Of a DNA stretch of 64,000 nucleotides, positions 35,682 through 47,556 are shown one piece after another. The stretch's first letter is position 1. Every line of letters begins with the position of its first letter. The stretch spans positions 57,813,812-57,877,811 of the forward strand of contig CM075760.1 of NCBI GenBank assembly GCA_037974335.1. Reading direction: 5' to 3'. A program made the translations under genes and the position numbers. This DNA comes from Prionace glauca. Lineage: Eukaryota; Chordata; Chondrichthyes; Carcharhiniformes; Carcharhinidae. Below the pieces are notes generated by a model. That model saw only the letters and a program-made list of their open reading frames with translations. It was not told the origin of the DNA and searched no databases.

Positions 35682-35764
35682 AGTTTTTGTATGGGTGTGT
35701 GTCACTGTGATACTATAGCAGTGGATCACAGTGCTGAGAAAAGCGCCATCCTCATACAAAAACC
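35682..35764 (+). other. D1 segment with 12-bp (5') and 22-bp (3') signals
   Basis: 5' nonamer AGTTTTTGT (35682-35690), 12-bp spacer, heptamer CACTGTG (35703-35709). The coding segment is ATACTATAGCAGTGGAT (35710-35726). The 3' heptamer CACAGTG (35727-35733), a 22-bp spacer and a consensus nonamer ACAAAAACC (35756-35764) follow. Frame 2 reads YYSSG, frame 3 TIAVD, and frame 1 has a stop. The asymmetric spacers allow VH to D1 on the left and D1 to D2 on the right. Confidence 0.93.
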
Positions 35765-36074
35765 TCAGAAAAGGACGTTGCTTAACTTTGTGACCAATGC
35801 CATTGCCGAATGCCAAAGTAAATGAGGCTTTAACAAAATAATACTTAGAAACAGCATTGTTTTTTTTTTAAGATGTAAAATGCTTCAATTTTATTGTTAT
35901 TGATTTACACGCTGAATGTGCACAGAGAATGTAAAAGTTTCTAACCCCCTTTATCAATATCATGACCAGTAAAAATTGAAGTATCTCACTGAGTCACCCT
36001 TAACGAGCTGGAAACAGGCTTTTGAAATAGCAGTGAAATTAACTGTCTGTACTTTACAGTTAACAGTCCGCCTC

Positions 36075-36142
36075 AGTATTTGTCATGCTGTGTCTCACTG
36101 TGATTACTGGATGGCACAGCAGTTACTGTCAATACAAAAAAC
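36075..36142 (+). other. D2 segment with 12-bp signals on both sides
   Basis: 5' nonamer AGTATTTGT (36075-36083), 12-bp spacer, heptamer CACTGTG (36096-36102). The coding segment is ATTACTGGATGG (36103-36114). The 3' heptamer is CACAGCA (36115-36121), then a 12-bp spacer and nonamer ACAAAAAAC (36134-36142). It can join D1 on the left (22-bp signal) and JH on the right (23-bp signal). Frame 1 reads ITGW and frame 3 YWM. Confidence 0.92.
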
Positions 36143-36466
36143 CCTCAGCACTGATTGACTGAAACTGGATTAGTGTCACTTTTAAATCCCAACTGTAATC
36201 ACAGTACAGTATTATTTATGTCCAGCACTGACCACATGACAAGAATAAACATGGAAAATCTTGATAATTACTCAATTATCGATGTGTGTTTTCAACAACA
36301 TGTTCACGTGTCACTCTGTGAAATATAAAACTTTAGGTCATTTATGAATGTCAAATGATATCCAGAAATACAATTATAATTTAATGAACATTAATTGATT
36401 TTGCTTTTCCTTGGGTTTGTGGATATTTAAAATAATGGTGATTTTGTCTCTATTTTGTGCAGGGAC

Positions 36467-36505
36467 GGTTATTGTATGACACAGCCTACGGAATGTGACA
36501 CTGTG
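36467..36505 (+). promoter_or_regulatory. JH recombination signal, 23-bp spacer
   Basis: Nonamer GGTTATTGT (36467-36475, one change from consensus), 23-bp spacer (36476-36498) and a perfect heptamer CACTGTG (36499-36505) abutting JH. Confidence 0.95.
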
Positions 36506-36553
36506 ACTACTTCGATTACTGGGGACAAGGGACCATGGTGACGGTGACTACAG
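36506..36553 (+). CDS. IGHJ: immunoglobulin heavy-chain joining segment (JH)
   Basis: The segment encodes YFDYWGQGTMVTVTT with the conserved WGQG bulge. It ends in one nucleotide before the donor GTAAGA at 36554, a phase that matches CH1 (G plus CG gives Ala). Only one JH is present, as is usual in shark clusters. It forms FR4 after D2 joining. Confidence 0.95.
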
Positions 36554-36559
36554 GTAAGA

Positions 36560-37900
36560 ACCATCCACTTATTGAGTAACTGGTTTACATGTGTCTTTGT
36601 TTTATATTTTTATCTGTACTAATAATCCATGTGGTAACATAAATATGAGTTTGGTGGATTCTCGGTTGAGAATTGTTCCAATGTTTCCTGTGAATCTGCT
36701 GCAAAGGGGTTTTAGAATTCTGCTCTTTCTGGACAATACGTACTGCTGAGGGATTCAATCACAAATTGTTGGGATTTTGTGTTTATCTGTTGAGGTTATT
36801 GTGTGGTTGGGTTACTTTAAAATTCGAATGTCTGTTATACAATTCAGCGTTTCTGCAGCGTTTAATCTCGGTGACATCTAGTGGCTGCGGTTTGTACCAT
36901 CTACTGCACAAGTGTTTGAAATTTAAACCAAAAATTTAAAAAATCTAACATTTCGATATTTATCCAGTGAAAATGTTCCACTCACTCACAATGCTGGTGC
37001 TGCTGTGCAATATTTTCTGCTTGTTCGAAACATTAATTAGTTTGGTGTTGGGCGAATTGGCTGGAATTTATATTAAACATTTCTGTAAATGTTATATTTG
37101 ATTCTGTTGAAAGTGTTTGTAGAATTGTGCTGCGTCTGCCTGAAGCGGGGTTCAGTCTCTCAGTGATGCGTTTTTTTTTCCTCTGGTGAGGAGATTATAA
37201 TTCTGGGTGACTTTAAATACGTAAAATTTGTGAATTAATTTTTTGTTTCTGCATTGTTTGAACTCAGTGACACTGAGCTGTTACACGTTTTGTGATTGAA
37301 TATGAACATTCTGCGGGTCGCAACTGCTTGATGCATAACTGCAGGGAGAAATAAAGCTATTGTATTTGTATGTTTAAAATCTTTAGTCATAACGGCTTAA
37401 GCCGCTCGTTCAGAACATAGTTTGTCACTGCATTCAGATTTTGGGGTATCTGCAATGTTTAATCTCGGTGGCATTTGATGGCTGGAACTTTTACCATCCA
37501 AATGTTTAAATACGTTTGAAATATGACCCAATATGAATAAGACGTGATAAAGTTTCAACGCTAATTTGTTGGACAAATTCCACCTCCTCGCAATGCTATT
37601 GCTATTATTCTAGATTTCTGTTTAGTTTAATAATTGGTTAAGAGCTGGTTTGCTAGATTCGATATTGAGATTTATTTTGCAATGTTACATTTGATTCTGT
37701 TGAATGGATAATTGATCTGTTTTTCTGTGAAGCGGATTCATTCCCTCATTGATGTGTTTTGTTGTGTTTCTGCTGAGGAGATTCTGTGGTGCAGTCACTG
37801 TGAATGTTTAAAATTTGTGCTATGGTTTGGCTTTGTGGCATTATTTCTGTGTTGTTTAAATAGTGTATAACGGTGCCGTTGAGAGTTTAGATGTTTTCTG
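36560..37900. repeat. old ~590-bp tandem duplication in the JH-CH1 intron
   Basis: Blocks recur about 590 bp apart: TCTGCAGCGTTTAATCTCGGTG (36853) against TCTGCAATGTTTAATCTCGGTG (37449), TTGATTCTGTTGAA (37099 and 37690), and the TGAAGCGG.TTCA..CTC..TGATG block (37139 and 37731). A diverged third start follows. This lies in the region where an intronic enhancer would be expected. Confidence 0.65.
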
Positions 37901-38734
37901 GTTGAACAGAAACAATCTTTGAGTTTGAAAATCCATGTAGGGAGAAAACAAGCAGGCTGGGGGGAAAGAACACCTAAAAGATATTACAACATTTTTATAA
38001 ATTTTAAATAACGCTTACAAATTCAAGTGAGTCATGACTTACAACGCTCATTCGGACACTAAGTCTTTACTGCAATCACAAACTTCCCATGAACAAGTTT
38101 AATAGTAAAATTAATGTAAATCAAAGAATTATTAATCGGTAATTTAACTCCATATTCACCACAGATTATTTTATATTAATAATTTAGCAATAATCCCCTT
38201 TAATAGTTCTGTTATGTATTTCACACAATTAACATTTTCCAGACTGGAAATATTTTGTGACAATTCCAGAAGCTATTTCAATGATAACCTGCCGTTTTCA
38301 CAGCCGTGCTCAGTTGAACAAGATACTTTGCATTAATCGGTACATCCCAGATTAAGTTCACATTTACTGGAATACGAGTTTTGCAGAATAATTTCCTTTT
38401 TGGAAATTTTTGTATCCGATTATTAATTTTTTTCTATGCAATTGGAACCAGATTATGCGTTCTAAGTATTTTTTTAAATTAGATACCGAGATAATTAATT
38501 ACTTTTCGCATCTCAAAATTTGTGAAATTGTTTTGTGTTCCTCAATTGTTTTTACATTGTTTACGCTCAGTGAAACTGAGCAGTTCTGGCGAAATGAAAA
38601 TAAAATTGCCTTTGAATATTCTTGTAGGGATAAAGCAGAAAAGTTTCGGAAAATAAAATAAATATATGTTAGGGCATTTTATTCATGTTAACTAATGGTT
38701 ACATATTAAAATAAAACATGAATTACAATTCACT

Positions 38735-40310
38735 GTACCTCTGTTAGGGACATTACACTGCCTTGAATCTGTTATATTCGAAGTCCTCATTTTCAGAAAA
38801 ATAATTGCCCAGTTTTTGTGATTTGAGACAGTCAGGGAGAAATAGTTAAAAGGCAAAGGGAGTTTTAAAATGAACATCAGGTTAATTTAAATTTTTATTG
38901 ATGTTTTCACTGTTGTAATTTGACCTTTGATCAATTAGAATCAAACAGTTTATAAAAATTTGACAGACTGAACACAGTTTTCTGACAGATGGAATTCGCT
39001 GACACTCAAGTAAAATTGTTCAAATGATTGTGTTTGAATTGTAGTAAAGTGTCAACAGAAACTGGCTACCGACTGACAATTAAATGCTTGAAATTCAAAA
39101 AGATTATATAAAAATAATATGATATTATAAATACTATAAAAATAATATTAGCTCAGCACTTAATAACATCATGTCTCCCATTAATGTCAAACACAGAATG
39201 GAAGAATAAATGACAGAATGGAAGAATTCATACTAACTGAAGCTTATGTTTAATTCTTATTAAATATTATAATGAAGAAAAGGTTGAGACTTATATTCTG
39301 CATCGTGTTTTTAGCGTTACAGAGGATTTGAATCAATTATCGTCTCTGTGTTTGCACTGTTTAATTCAGGTTTTCTTTAATTAAACAATGTGTTCAGTAA
39401 TGAAGTTGTTATATGGGTGGCCTAAATTATTAAATCTAGGAAGCAGTATTATTGATTTCAAACGGCCAGGCCGTTACAGTCTGGACAAAGTCAGAAATTT
39501 GCATTTTTAACACGTTTGTTCGTTGTAATAAGATATTTGTAGTAAAAGTGAAAAAGTAAAATATTACAATGTGATTAGATTTAAGTAAATGAATGACAGA
39601 TGTTTGAATGTTTCCATTCAGTAATTTGAAATTATAGTTTAACATTGAGATTTAATTGTAAACTAATTATTTAACAATGTTGGGGACAGAAGCACGTTTT
39701 GAATGATTGAAAACTCATTTTATTACAGAGAACAAATCAGCTGACAGGAGAACTAACTGACAATTAACAATAACTTAAAATGTAATATTAACGCTGATTA
39801 ATTCAAAACAAAAGACCTTGAATATTGCACTAGCGTGCAAAATATCATCAGTCTTAGAGAATATTTAATTGTATCAAAATGAATTCAGAAACAAAACATT
39901 TCTTTACTCAACTGTGCTCGGCTCGATAAGTTGTTTTGCCTTGATAATTTTGTTGATTACATTTAATTAAGAAATTAGATCCAATCAGGTAACGATTTTC
40001 AATGTAAATATTTCCCGGTTTGTTTAATTCTTAGTGTGTCACTGTATCTCTGATAGGGATATTGAACTGTCCTGAATCTGTTATTTTTGCTCATTTTCAG
40101 CGAAATTACATTTTTACACAATTTTCGCGAAGTGATACAGGCAGAGAGAAATAATTAAAAGTCGAGAGGAGTTCTGAATACCCGTTTAATTTGAAATAGG
40201 TTATTGATTTTCTGTTGTAACTTGACTATTGATCAAAGAGAACCCAACAGTTTGAAATTGACAGATTGAACAGATCTTTCTGCTGGGAACTCGACTGTTG
40301 AATTGTTTGT
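38735..40310. repeat. old ~1.3-kb duplication in the JH-CH1 intron
   Basis: 38735-39000 and about 40040-40300 align in order: CTCTG.TAGGGA.ATT, CTGAATCTGTTAT, CTCATTTTCAG, AGGGAGAAATA.TTAAAAG, TTATTGAT.TT, and TTTGACAGA.TGAACA. The copies are diverged, so the event is old. Confidence 0.6.
39497..39504 (-). promoter_or_regulatory. canonical octamer in the JH-CH1 intron
   Basis: ATTTGCAT, the exact reverse form of the Oct-1/Oct-2 site ATGCAAAT, lies in AT-rich intron sequence 2.9 kb after JH. Oct sites are part of the mammalian intronic heavy-chain enhancer, so this is a candidate enhancer element. The chance of one random 8-mer in 10 kb is not negligible. Confidence 0.4.
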
Positions 40311-40789
40311 GTCTGTTCTGTTTCTGGGCGTGTGGTCACTGTGTTGGGACCAGGAATCTCCCTGACTGGTTATAAATCTTTTGATTCCTTCTCCTGTACT
40401 GCAGGAAGTGAAATTTTATTTATTTCTTCAATGCACTTGTATCTGTGGGAAATGTGACTGTTTGACTCGGTGTCTCAGAAATTAAGTCCCTGAAGCATAT
40501 TGTGTCTATCAGAGAAGCAGAAACATCAGACTTTAGAGGGAGAATTGGGTGATTTTTAAGCAGTGATGTACCGGCCTTGGGAATGTTCGATGAACAAATA
40601 CAAAGTGAGATTTACTATATTGTGCTCCGTAATACAGCAGCCCCTGAACTGTTTAGTTTGACAGTTGAAGGGTCACATTCACCTGCATATTATTTTTAAT
40701 CTTCTAAAGGCATTTTAGAGACATTTGCTCGGCCAGAATTTTTAATCTAATTGTTCCTTCACAAAGTATTGACATGAAGCATCCTTGAA

Positions 40790-41170
40790 CAACTGCAGTC
40801 CATATGCTGCAGGCATCCGCCCTGCTGTTAGGCAGGAAGTTCCAGGATTTTGACCCAGCGATTATGAATGAATTGAGATATTGTTTCAGGTCAGGATGGT
40901 GTGTGCTTTGGAGGGAAGCTTACAGGTTATAGTGTTTCAGATATGGCTGCTGCCCTTGTCCTGTTAGGATGTAAAGGCAGCGGGTTTGGACAGTGTAATC
41001 TATGGAGCCTTGGTGAATTGCTGCAGTGCATGTTGTATATAATACACACAGTGCTGACACTGCTTGTTAGTGATGGAGAGAGTAAATAGGGTGAATGAGG
41101 GGCCGGGTAATCTTGTGGGTGGCTTTGCCCTGGATTGTGTCAGATTGCATGAGGATTTACAAGTTTCTCT
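40790..41170 (-). mobile_element. family-2 LINE-like fragment in the JH-CH1 intron
   Basis: GGAAGTTCCAGGATTTTGACC, TCAGGATGGTGTGTGCTTTGG and GAATTGCTGCAGTGCATGTTG are landmarks of the family in the same order as elsewhere. Confidence 0.7.
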
Positions 41171-41329
41171 CATTGAGGAAAGAGGAAATTATTCAATTGT
41201 GACTGACTTGTGAAATATTTAAATGTTTTTCCAACCCGTGCCCCACAGTCCGTATCGTGCTCGTTTGTCACTCCCACTTACTGTGCGAGTGGGTGAGTAT
41301 GTGTGGAGTGAGGGTGCTTTTCCAGACTG

Positions 41330-42225
41330 AATCAACCAGATAGAGACTTACACACATCACACACTCTCACACACATAAATACACACATACAGACGCTCAT
41401 ATTCTCTCACACATACACACGCACACTTACTTTCTCTCTCATACGATATCTCACACACATTCTCTTTCTCTCACGGTCTACATACTATGTCTCAAATACA
41501 AATCCAGACACACTCTCACTCTCTCAATCAGTCTCTCACATCTCATACACAAAAACACTCACACGCACACATCTCCACAAACATTCTCTCTTACACGCAG
41601 ACACACACACATAAGCATAGTCTCATGCTCTCACACACGCAATCTCTCTCCCACACTCTGTCACACACGCTCAAGTTGTCTCTCATATATTCACACACAC
41701 TTTCTCACAATTCCTCTTGCACTTGCATCTCTCTCTCTCTCTCTCACACACACACATATTTCTATCTCTGTTGCACAGATTATCTCACACCTGTACATTC
41801 TTGCTCTCTCTCACACGAGCTCGCTCACACTCTCTCACAAACATAGACCTATGCACACACTCCAACTTACACACAGACACAGTCTCTCCCACAAGCACAG
41901 TGTCACGCAAACGTTCTCTGTCACACACACACACACACACACACACTTTGCCTCTATCACCCATGTACATTACACACATTTTTCTCACTCACACACAATC
42001 CCATGCACACTTCCACACACTCATGAACAGTATATTTGCTTTCTAGTAGGCACACTGCCCCCTCTTGCAAACGCAGCCCACTGTCTCACACATGTGCAAA
42101 CACAGTCTGTCACACACAGGCACCTTCTCACACACATTCACCCTCTCTCTCTATCAAACACACACCCAAACACACCTCACACACTTTCCACCTCACATAC
42201 GTCAGAGAGACTGTCATTTACATCG
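41330..42225. repeat. CACA/CTCT-rich microsatellite field
   Basis: Interrupted ACACTCACACAC and CTCTCTCACACA runs with no fixed period. The open frames in it are low-complexity artefacts. Confidence 0.9.
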
Positions 42226-42545
42226 TAGAATAGAATCACGAGATCCTACAGTACAGAAGGAGGCCATTCAGCCCATCGAGTCTGCATCAACAGGAATTCC
42301 ACCAAAGCCCTATCCCCATAACCACATGTGTTTACTCTAACTAGACCTCCTGAACCTAAGGGGCAATTCCGCACGGCCAGTCCCCTGAACCCAAACGTCT
42401 TTGGACTGTGGAAGGAAACAGGAGCACCCGAAGGAAACCCAAGCAGACACGGGGTGAATTTACTAACTCCATACACAATGACTCATATCGGGAATTGAAC
42501 TGTGAGGCAGCAGCGTTAATCGCTGTGCCACCTCGGCCACCCCCT
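42225..42545 (-). mobile_element. SINE type 1, reverse orientation
   Basis: The reverse strand shows GGTGGCACAGCGATTAACGC (A-box end), AGTTCAATTCCCG (B-box), a GGGTTTCCTTCGGGTGCTCC core and the GGCCTCCTTCTGTACTGTAGG 3' part. It is one of the better kept copies. Confidence 0.85.
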
Positions 42546-43134
42546 CCCCTCTCCCCCGGTAACATTTGAATGAGGGTGGGATCGGGAAGCCCGAGTAAAA
42601 CTCATGTGAATAAGTTTCAGCGGGAAATTCTTCTCTGTTTGGAGTCATATTTAGCACAAAGCAAGATGGTGATGGTTGTTGAAGGTCAAACATCTAAGCT
42701 GAGAAATCACTGCAGGAGTTCGGCAGGGGGCTGTTCTGGGACCAACAATCTTCTATTGCTTCATCAATGACACATTTCATCCAACATGAGGTCAGAAGTA
42801 GGGATTTCCATGTGTTACACCGGACACAAAGACACAATCAATAAGAAGGGATCTGGCTGAGACTAAGTCCGCCTGGCTCCCCAATACTGGTGTAAACTTG
42901 GTGTTTGATTCCTGTGTGACCCTAGTTTTGCTGGAAGCTTCCCTTCCAGCTCCCTCAGTCTGTCTATTTGTTCACTGATCCGTGTTTCTGAAAGAAAGGC
43001 CCCGACATTAAAGCAGCTGCCCGGTGATCTACACTGATTCCTGACTTTACACAGCCCTGTTACTGAAAGCTGATCAATGGAGAGAATCGGGAAAAGATCG
43101 ATGGAGAGGGAGAGGAGGAGGTGGCTCACTGACT

Positions 43135-45470
43135 CTCTCACCCTCACCCTCACTCACTCACTCACCCTCAATCTCTCATCCTCACTCAAATAACTTCACT
43201 CACTCACCCTCAATCTCTCATCCTCACTCAAACAACTTCACTCACTCACCCTCACTTACCCACCTTCCCTCACTGACACACTCTCACTCACTCACCCTCA
43301 TTCACTCACCCTCAATCTCTCGTCCTCAATCAAATAACTTCACTCACTCACCCTCACTTACCCACCTTCCCTCACTGACACACTCTCACTCACTCACCCT
43401 CATTCACTCACCCTCAATCTCTCGTCCTCAATCAAATAACTTCACTCACTCACCCTCACTTACCCACCTTCCCTCACTGACACACTCTCACTCACTCACC
43501 CTCATTCACTCACCCTCAATCTCTCGTCCTCAATCAAATAACTTCACTCACTCACCCTCAATCTCTCATCCTCACTCAAATAACTTCACTCACTCACCCT
43601 CAATCTCTCATCCTCACTCAAACAACTTCACTCACTCACCCTCACTTACCCACCTTCCCTCACTGACACACTCTCACTCACTCACCCTCATTCACTCACA
43701 CTCAATCTCTCATCCTCACTCAAAGATCTTCACTCACTCACCTTATCTTACCTACCTTCCCTCAACTGGCACACTCTCTCACTCACTCTCCCTCATTCAC
43801 TCACCCTCACTCACTCATCCACAATCACTCACCCTTACTTACTCATTCTCATTCACGCTTACTCACTCGTCCTCACTCACTCACCCTTGCTCACTCATCC
43901 ACCCTCCCACACACTCCCTCACACTCACTCATCCGCACTCACTCACCCTTACTCACTCAACCTTACTCACACATTCTCAACCGCCCTCACGCACTGACCC
44001 TCACGCACCCGCCCTCACACACTCGCCCTCACACACCCGCCCTCACACACTCGCCCTCACACACTCGCCCTCACACACTCGCCCTCACACACTCAATGAT
44101 CCTGTTTCACCCTGAGTCACTCACCCTCACACACTCACTCACTCACTCACCATGTTCGCTCACTCACTCTCACCCATCCTCACTCACTCACCCATTCAAC
44201 TTCACTCGTTCACTCAAACACACGCCCTGACTCACTCATCCTCACGCCCTCACACACTCATTATCTCACTCAATCTCATCCATCCTCACTCACTCACTCA
44301 CCCACACTCACCCACAAGCACTCATTCAACCTCACTCGTTCAACCTCAATCACACACCCTGCCTCACTCATTCTCACACCCTCACTCACTCATTCATATT
44401 CACTCACTCTCACACCCTCAGTCACGTAACCACATTCACTCACTCACTCACATTCACTCACCCTCACGCACTCACCCTCACGCGCCCTCATTAACTCACT
44501 GTCACTGAGCCACCCACACTCATCCACCATCACTCACTCAACCTCACTCACTAAACCTCACTCACTGACTTAGACCCTCAGTCAGTCACTATCATTCATA
44601 CTCACCTTCATTCACTCATCCCACTAATCCACCCTGACTCACCCAGTCTCAATCACTCTCACTCACTCATTCCACTAATCCACCCTCACTCACCCAGTCT
44701 CACTCACTCTCACTCACCCTCACTCACTCACCCCATTCTCTCAGACTCACTCACTCACCCCACTTACCCACCCTCACTCATCCAGTCTCACTCACTCTCG
44801 CTCACACTCACTTACCTACCCTCCCTCAATCACCCAGACTCACCCCCACAGACTCAAGCTCAATGACCCTCTCTCTGTCTCTCTCTCACTTACGCCACCT
44901 CACCCACTCAAACTCACGCACCGACCTTCACTCACATACCCTCACATACTCATAATCACTCAACATCACGCACCCTAACCCACAAATCCTCAGTCACTCA
45001 TCCTCATTCAAACACCTTCACTCACTCACCCTCACTCTCCCACTCATCCACATTCATTCTCCCTCACACACCACCCTCAATAACACACTCTGACTCACTC
45101 ACTCTCACCCCTGACTTACACAGTTACATTCACTCCCTCATCCTCATTCAATCAATCTCACTCACTTTCACTCACCCACCTCCACTAACCTTCAACATCC
45201 TCACTCACACTCCCTCATTCTTTCAATCTTGCTTACCTACACTCATCCAGCCACCTTCGCTCACATTCAGCCACCTTCACTCACACACCCTCATTTACTC
45301 ACGCTCTCTCACCCTCACCCACACTTACTCACCCTCAATCACTCATCCTCACTCAAAGAACTTCACTCACTCACCCTCACTTACCCACCTTCCTTCACAC
45401 ATCACTCATCCACTCTGACTCATTTAATCACTCACCCTCACACACTCACATTCTCTCACTCACACTCACT
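43135..45470. repeat. CTCACTCA repeat array with a 102-bp higher-order unit
   Basis: The array is built on CTCACTCACCCTCA. Within it a 102-bp unit repeats with starts (CAATCTCTC) at 43211, 43313, 43415 and 43517, then decays into shorter periods. A subarray of CCCTCACACACTCG units lies at 43985-44095. The + strand is strongly C-rich and G-poor. Encoded frames are artefacts. Confidence 0.93.
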
Positions 45471-45539
45471 GAATCTGTGTGGGGAGGGTCTGCAACGAGA
45501 GAGAAGAAAGATCTCAAGTGGCAGTTTGGTGTTCAAAGG

Positions 45540-46290
45540 TGGGGGCTGCCCTGGGAGTGCAGAGAGCTGGAGGGAATCGCTGGGGGCTCGGGGACAGGGA
45601 CAATGGCAAAGAGTCAGGGGAGAACAGGAGGCGGGGGAAAGGACAGAGAGCCGGGGTGGGGGGAGGGCAGAGAGCCAGGGGAAACAGCAGAGAGCTGGGG
45701 GAAGGGCAGAGAGGCGGGGGAAAGGGTCCACAGCCAGGGAACAGGGCGGAAAGTCAGGGGGAAGTGCGGAGAGAGAGAGGAAAGGACAGGGAGCAGGGGA
45801 AAGGGCAGAGAGACCAGTGAAAGGGAAGAGAGCTGAAAGAAAGGGCAGAGAGATGGGGAAAAGTGTAGAAAGACCAGGGAAAGGGGAGAGAACCAGGAAA
45901 AAGGGCGGGGGGGCACAGAAAAGGGCAGGGAGGCAGGAGAAAGGGCAGAGAGCCGAGGGAAAGGGCAGAGAGCCCAGGGGAAAGGGCAGGAGAGTCAGGG
46001 GGAAAGCTCAGAGAGCTGGGGGGAAGGAGAAAGAGGGGAGGGAGCAGGGACAGAGGGCAGAGAGCTGAGGGACAGTGTGGGGGGGTGAGGGAAAGAACAG
46101 AGAGCCGGGGGAGAGGACACAGAGCTGGAGGGAAGTGTAGAGGGCCAGGTGGAAATACAGAGAGCCAGATAAAAGGGGAAAAGAGCCACCGTGAAAGTCA
46201 GAGACCCAGGGGAAAGGGCAAAGAGCTGGGGAAATGGGCAGAGGGCGGGTGATGGATGGCGGAGTGAGGAGGTTCAGAATAGAGCTAGCA
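45540..46290 (+). repeat. G-rich purine repeat with GAGCT motifs, switch-region-like
   Basis: An irregular repeat of about 15-20 bp (GGGAAAGGGCAGAGAGC) on the + strand, the non-template strand for IgM transcription. It holds nine AGCT sites, eight of them GAGCT, several followed by GGGG (for example 45692, 46015 and 46223). It ends about 1 kb before CH1. GAGCT plus GGGG(T) is the core of mammalian S-mu. It could nevertheless be an ordinary purine minisatellite. Confidence 0.6.
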
Positions 46291-46567
46291 CCACAATCAG
46301 CTCATCTGTAATCTCAGTGAATGATGGAGGAGACTTCAGGGCCCGAATGGGAAACTCTTACTATTAATGTATGATCCGTCAATGAGTCAATGTTGGATTT
46401 ATTGGAATTAATAATCACATTTAGAGTTTCCTGATCATTCTGTAAGTATTCATTCCGGAGGTATTTTTGAAGCAAAGTTACTAATCTCCGTTTTGTGGAT
46501 TGAGAGGCAGTGAGTTGGAGAGAGGAAGGGGCATCAATCAGTTTGAACACAGGCAATTTCCAAAACT

Positions 46568-46690
46568 AGTGTGGAGATGCCGGAGTGAGGTTGGTGTGGG
46601 CACAGTAAAGATCTCACTGCACCAGGTTAAAGTCCAACAGGTTTATTTGGAATCACAAACTGTTGGAGCTCCCTCATCAGGTGAGTGGAT
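46568..46690 (+). mobile_element. interspersed element fragment
   Basis: GTGTGGAGATGCCGGAGTGAGG, CACCAGGTTAAAGTCC and CCCTCATCAGGTGAGTGG are landmarks of a widespread shark interspersed element of unassigned class. Its start also forms the foldback at 2835. Confidence 0.65.
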
Positions 46691-47029
46691 AGTCTGAATG
46701 AAGGGAGAACTTCTTCATGACAAAGTGTTGTTGTTTGAGAAATAAACAGCGGTTCATCACACACTGCTGTTGTTGAGAAATAAATAGTTGCTGCAATAAT
46801 TGAGAAATTTTTTGCTGTTCTCTGTTAATCCAATGAATGACATGTCATTGTGAGACTAACAGAATGTGTTTTTTCTTCCTAATTTGATAGAAGTGGAGAC
46901 AGGGATATGAGTTTCTACAGAGATGACAATTCCCAAATGATAGAAGTAACATCATCGCAAAGGCGGATGAAAGATTTAATCGGGAAATATTAGGGATAAG
47001 TTCATAATTCAAATCAATGTTGGAGATAG

Positions 47030-47170
47030 AAACATAGAAAAGAGAAGCTGGAGTAGGCCATTCGGCCCTTGGAGCCTACTCCGCCTTTCACTTTGGTCAG
47101 AGCTCATCACTATCCTGATCACACCTACTACCCATATCCCTTCATCCCTTTAACACCAAGAGCTATATCT
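47030..47170 (-). mobile_element. CR1-type LINE 3' tail just before CH1
   Basis: Reversed CR1 tail landmarks: GAAGCTGGAGTAGGCCATTCGG and CCATATCCCTTCATCCCTTTA. It lies about 90 bp from the CH1 acceptor. Confidence 0.7.
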
Positions 47171-47256
47171 AATATAGAAACCTATTTGTAACAATGTTTG
47201 ATGACTTAATAAATGCAAGTAAGAGTCTAACTTGTTCAATTGCTATTCTTTCCCAG

Positions 47257-47556
47257 CGACACCGTCTGCGCCCACTCTGTATGGCCTGGTCTCCCCCTGT
47301 CAGCAACAGAACTCCGACGGCTCCATCACCTTCGGATGTTTGGCGATGGATTACCTTCCAGATGTCTCCAAAGTGACCTGGAAGAAAAATGGGCAAACGG
47401 TCCCCAGTGGGTTTAAGACTTACCCATCAGTGAGAAACACGAAGGGAACCTACACCCTGAGCAGCCAGTTAACCATCAGCGACTCAGCGGGAGATTGTCC
47501 CAGAATTGACTGTGAGGTTCAACACAACAGCTCAGTCAAGAGCATTGAAATACCAT
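47257..47556 (+). CDS. IGHM: IgM heavy chain CH1 exon
   Basis: The exon follows CTTTCCCAG and starts (with G from JH) ATPSAPTLYGLVSPC, closely resembling shark IgM CH1. The Cys in LVSPC is the likely light-chain partner. The C1-set fold is marked by GCLAMDYLPD..VTWKKNG and the second Cys in IDCEVQH. An extra Cys lies in SAGDCPRI. It ends SIEIP plus T before donor GTAAGT, and splicing to CH2 makes the IPC hinge-like Cys. The length of 300 nt is normal. The frame is open and the acceptor and donor are good. Confidence 0.97.

Noticed and set aside
36180-36460. Possible third D segment near ATCACAGTACAG
   Set aside because: A heptamer-like CACAGTA is present, but no nonamer lies at 12 or 23 bp and there is no 5' signal.
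41487-44508. Open frames rich in Ser, His, Thr and Leu
   Set aside because: They arise from CTCACTCA and CACACTC repeats.
45229-46068. A 279-codon open frame across the purine-rich repeat
   Set aside because: It is low complexity and made of repeated GKGR/ERGE-type residues. It crosses from the CTCACTCA array into the G-rich repeat and has no start context or domain.
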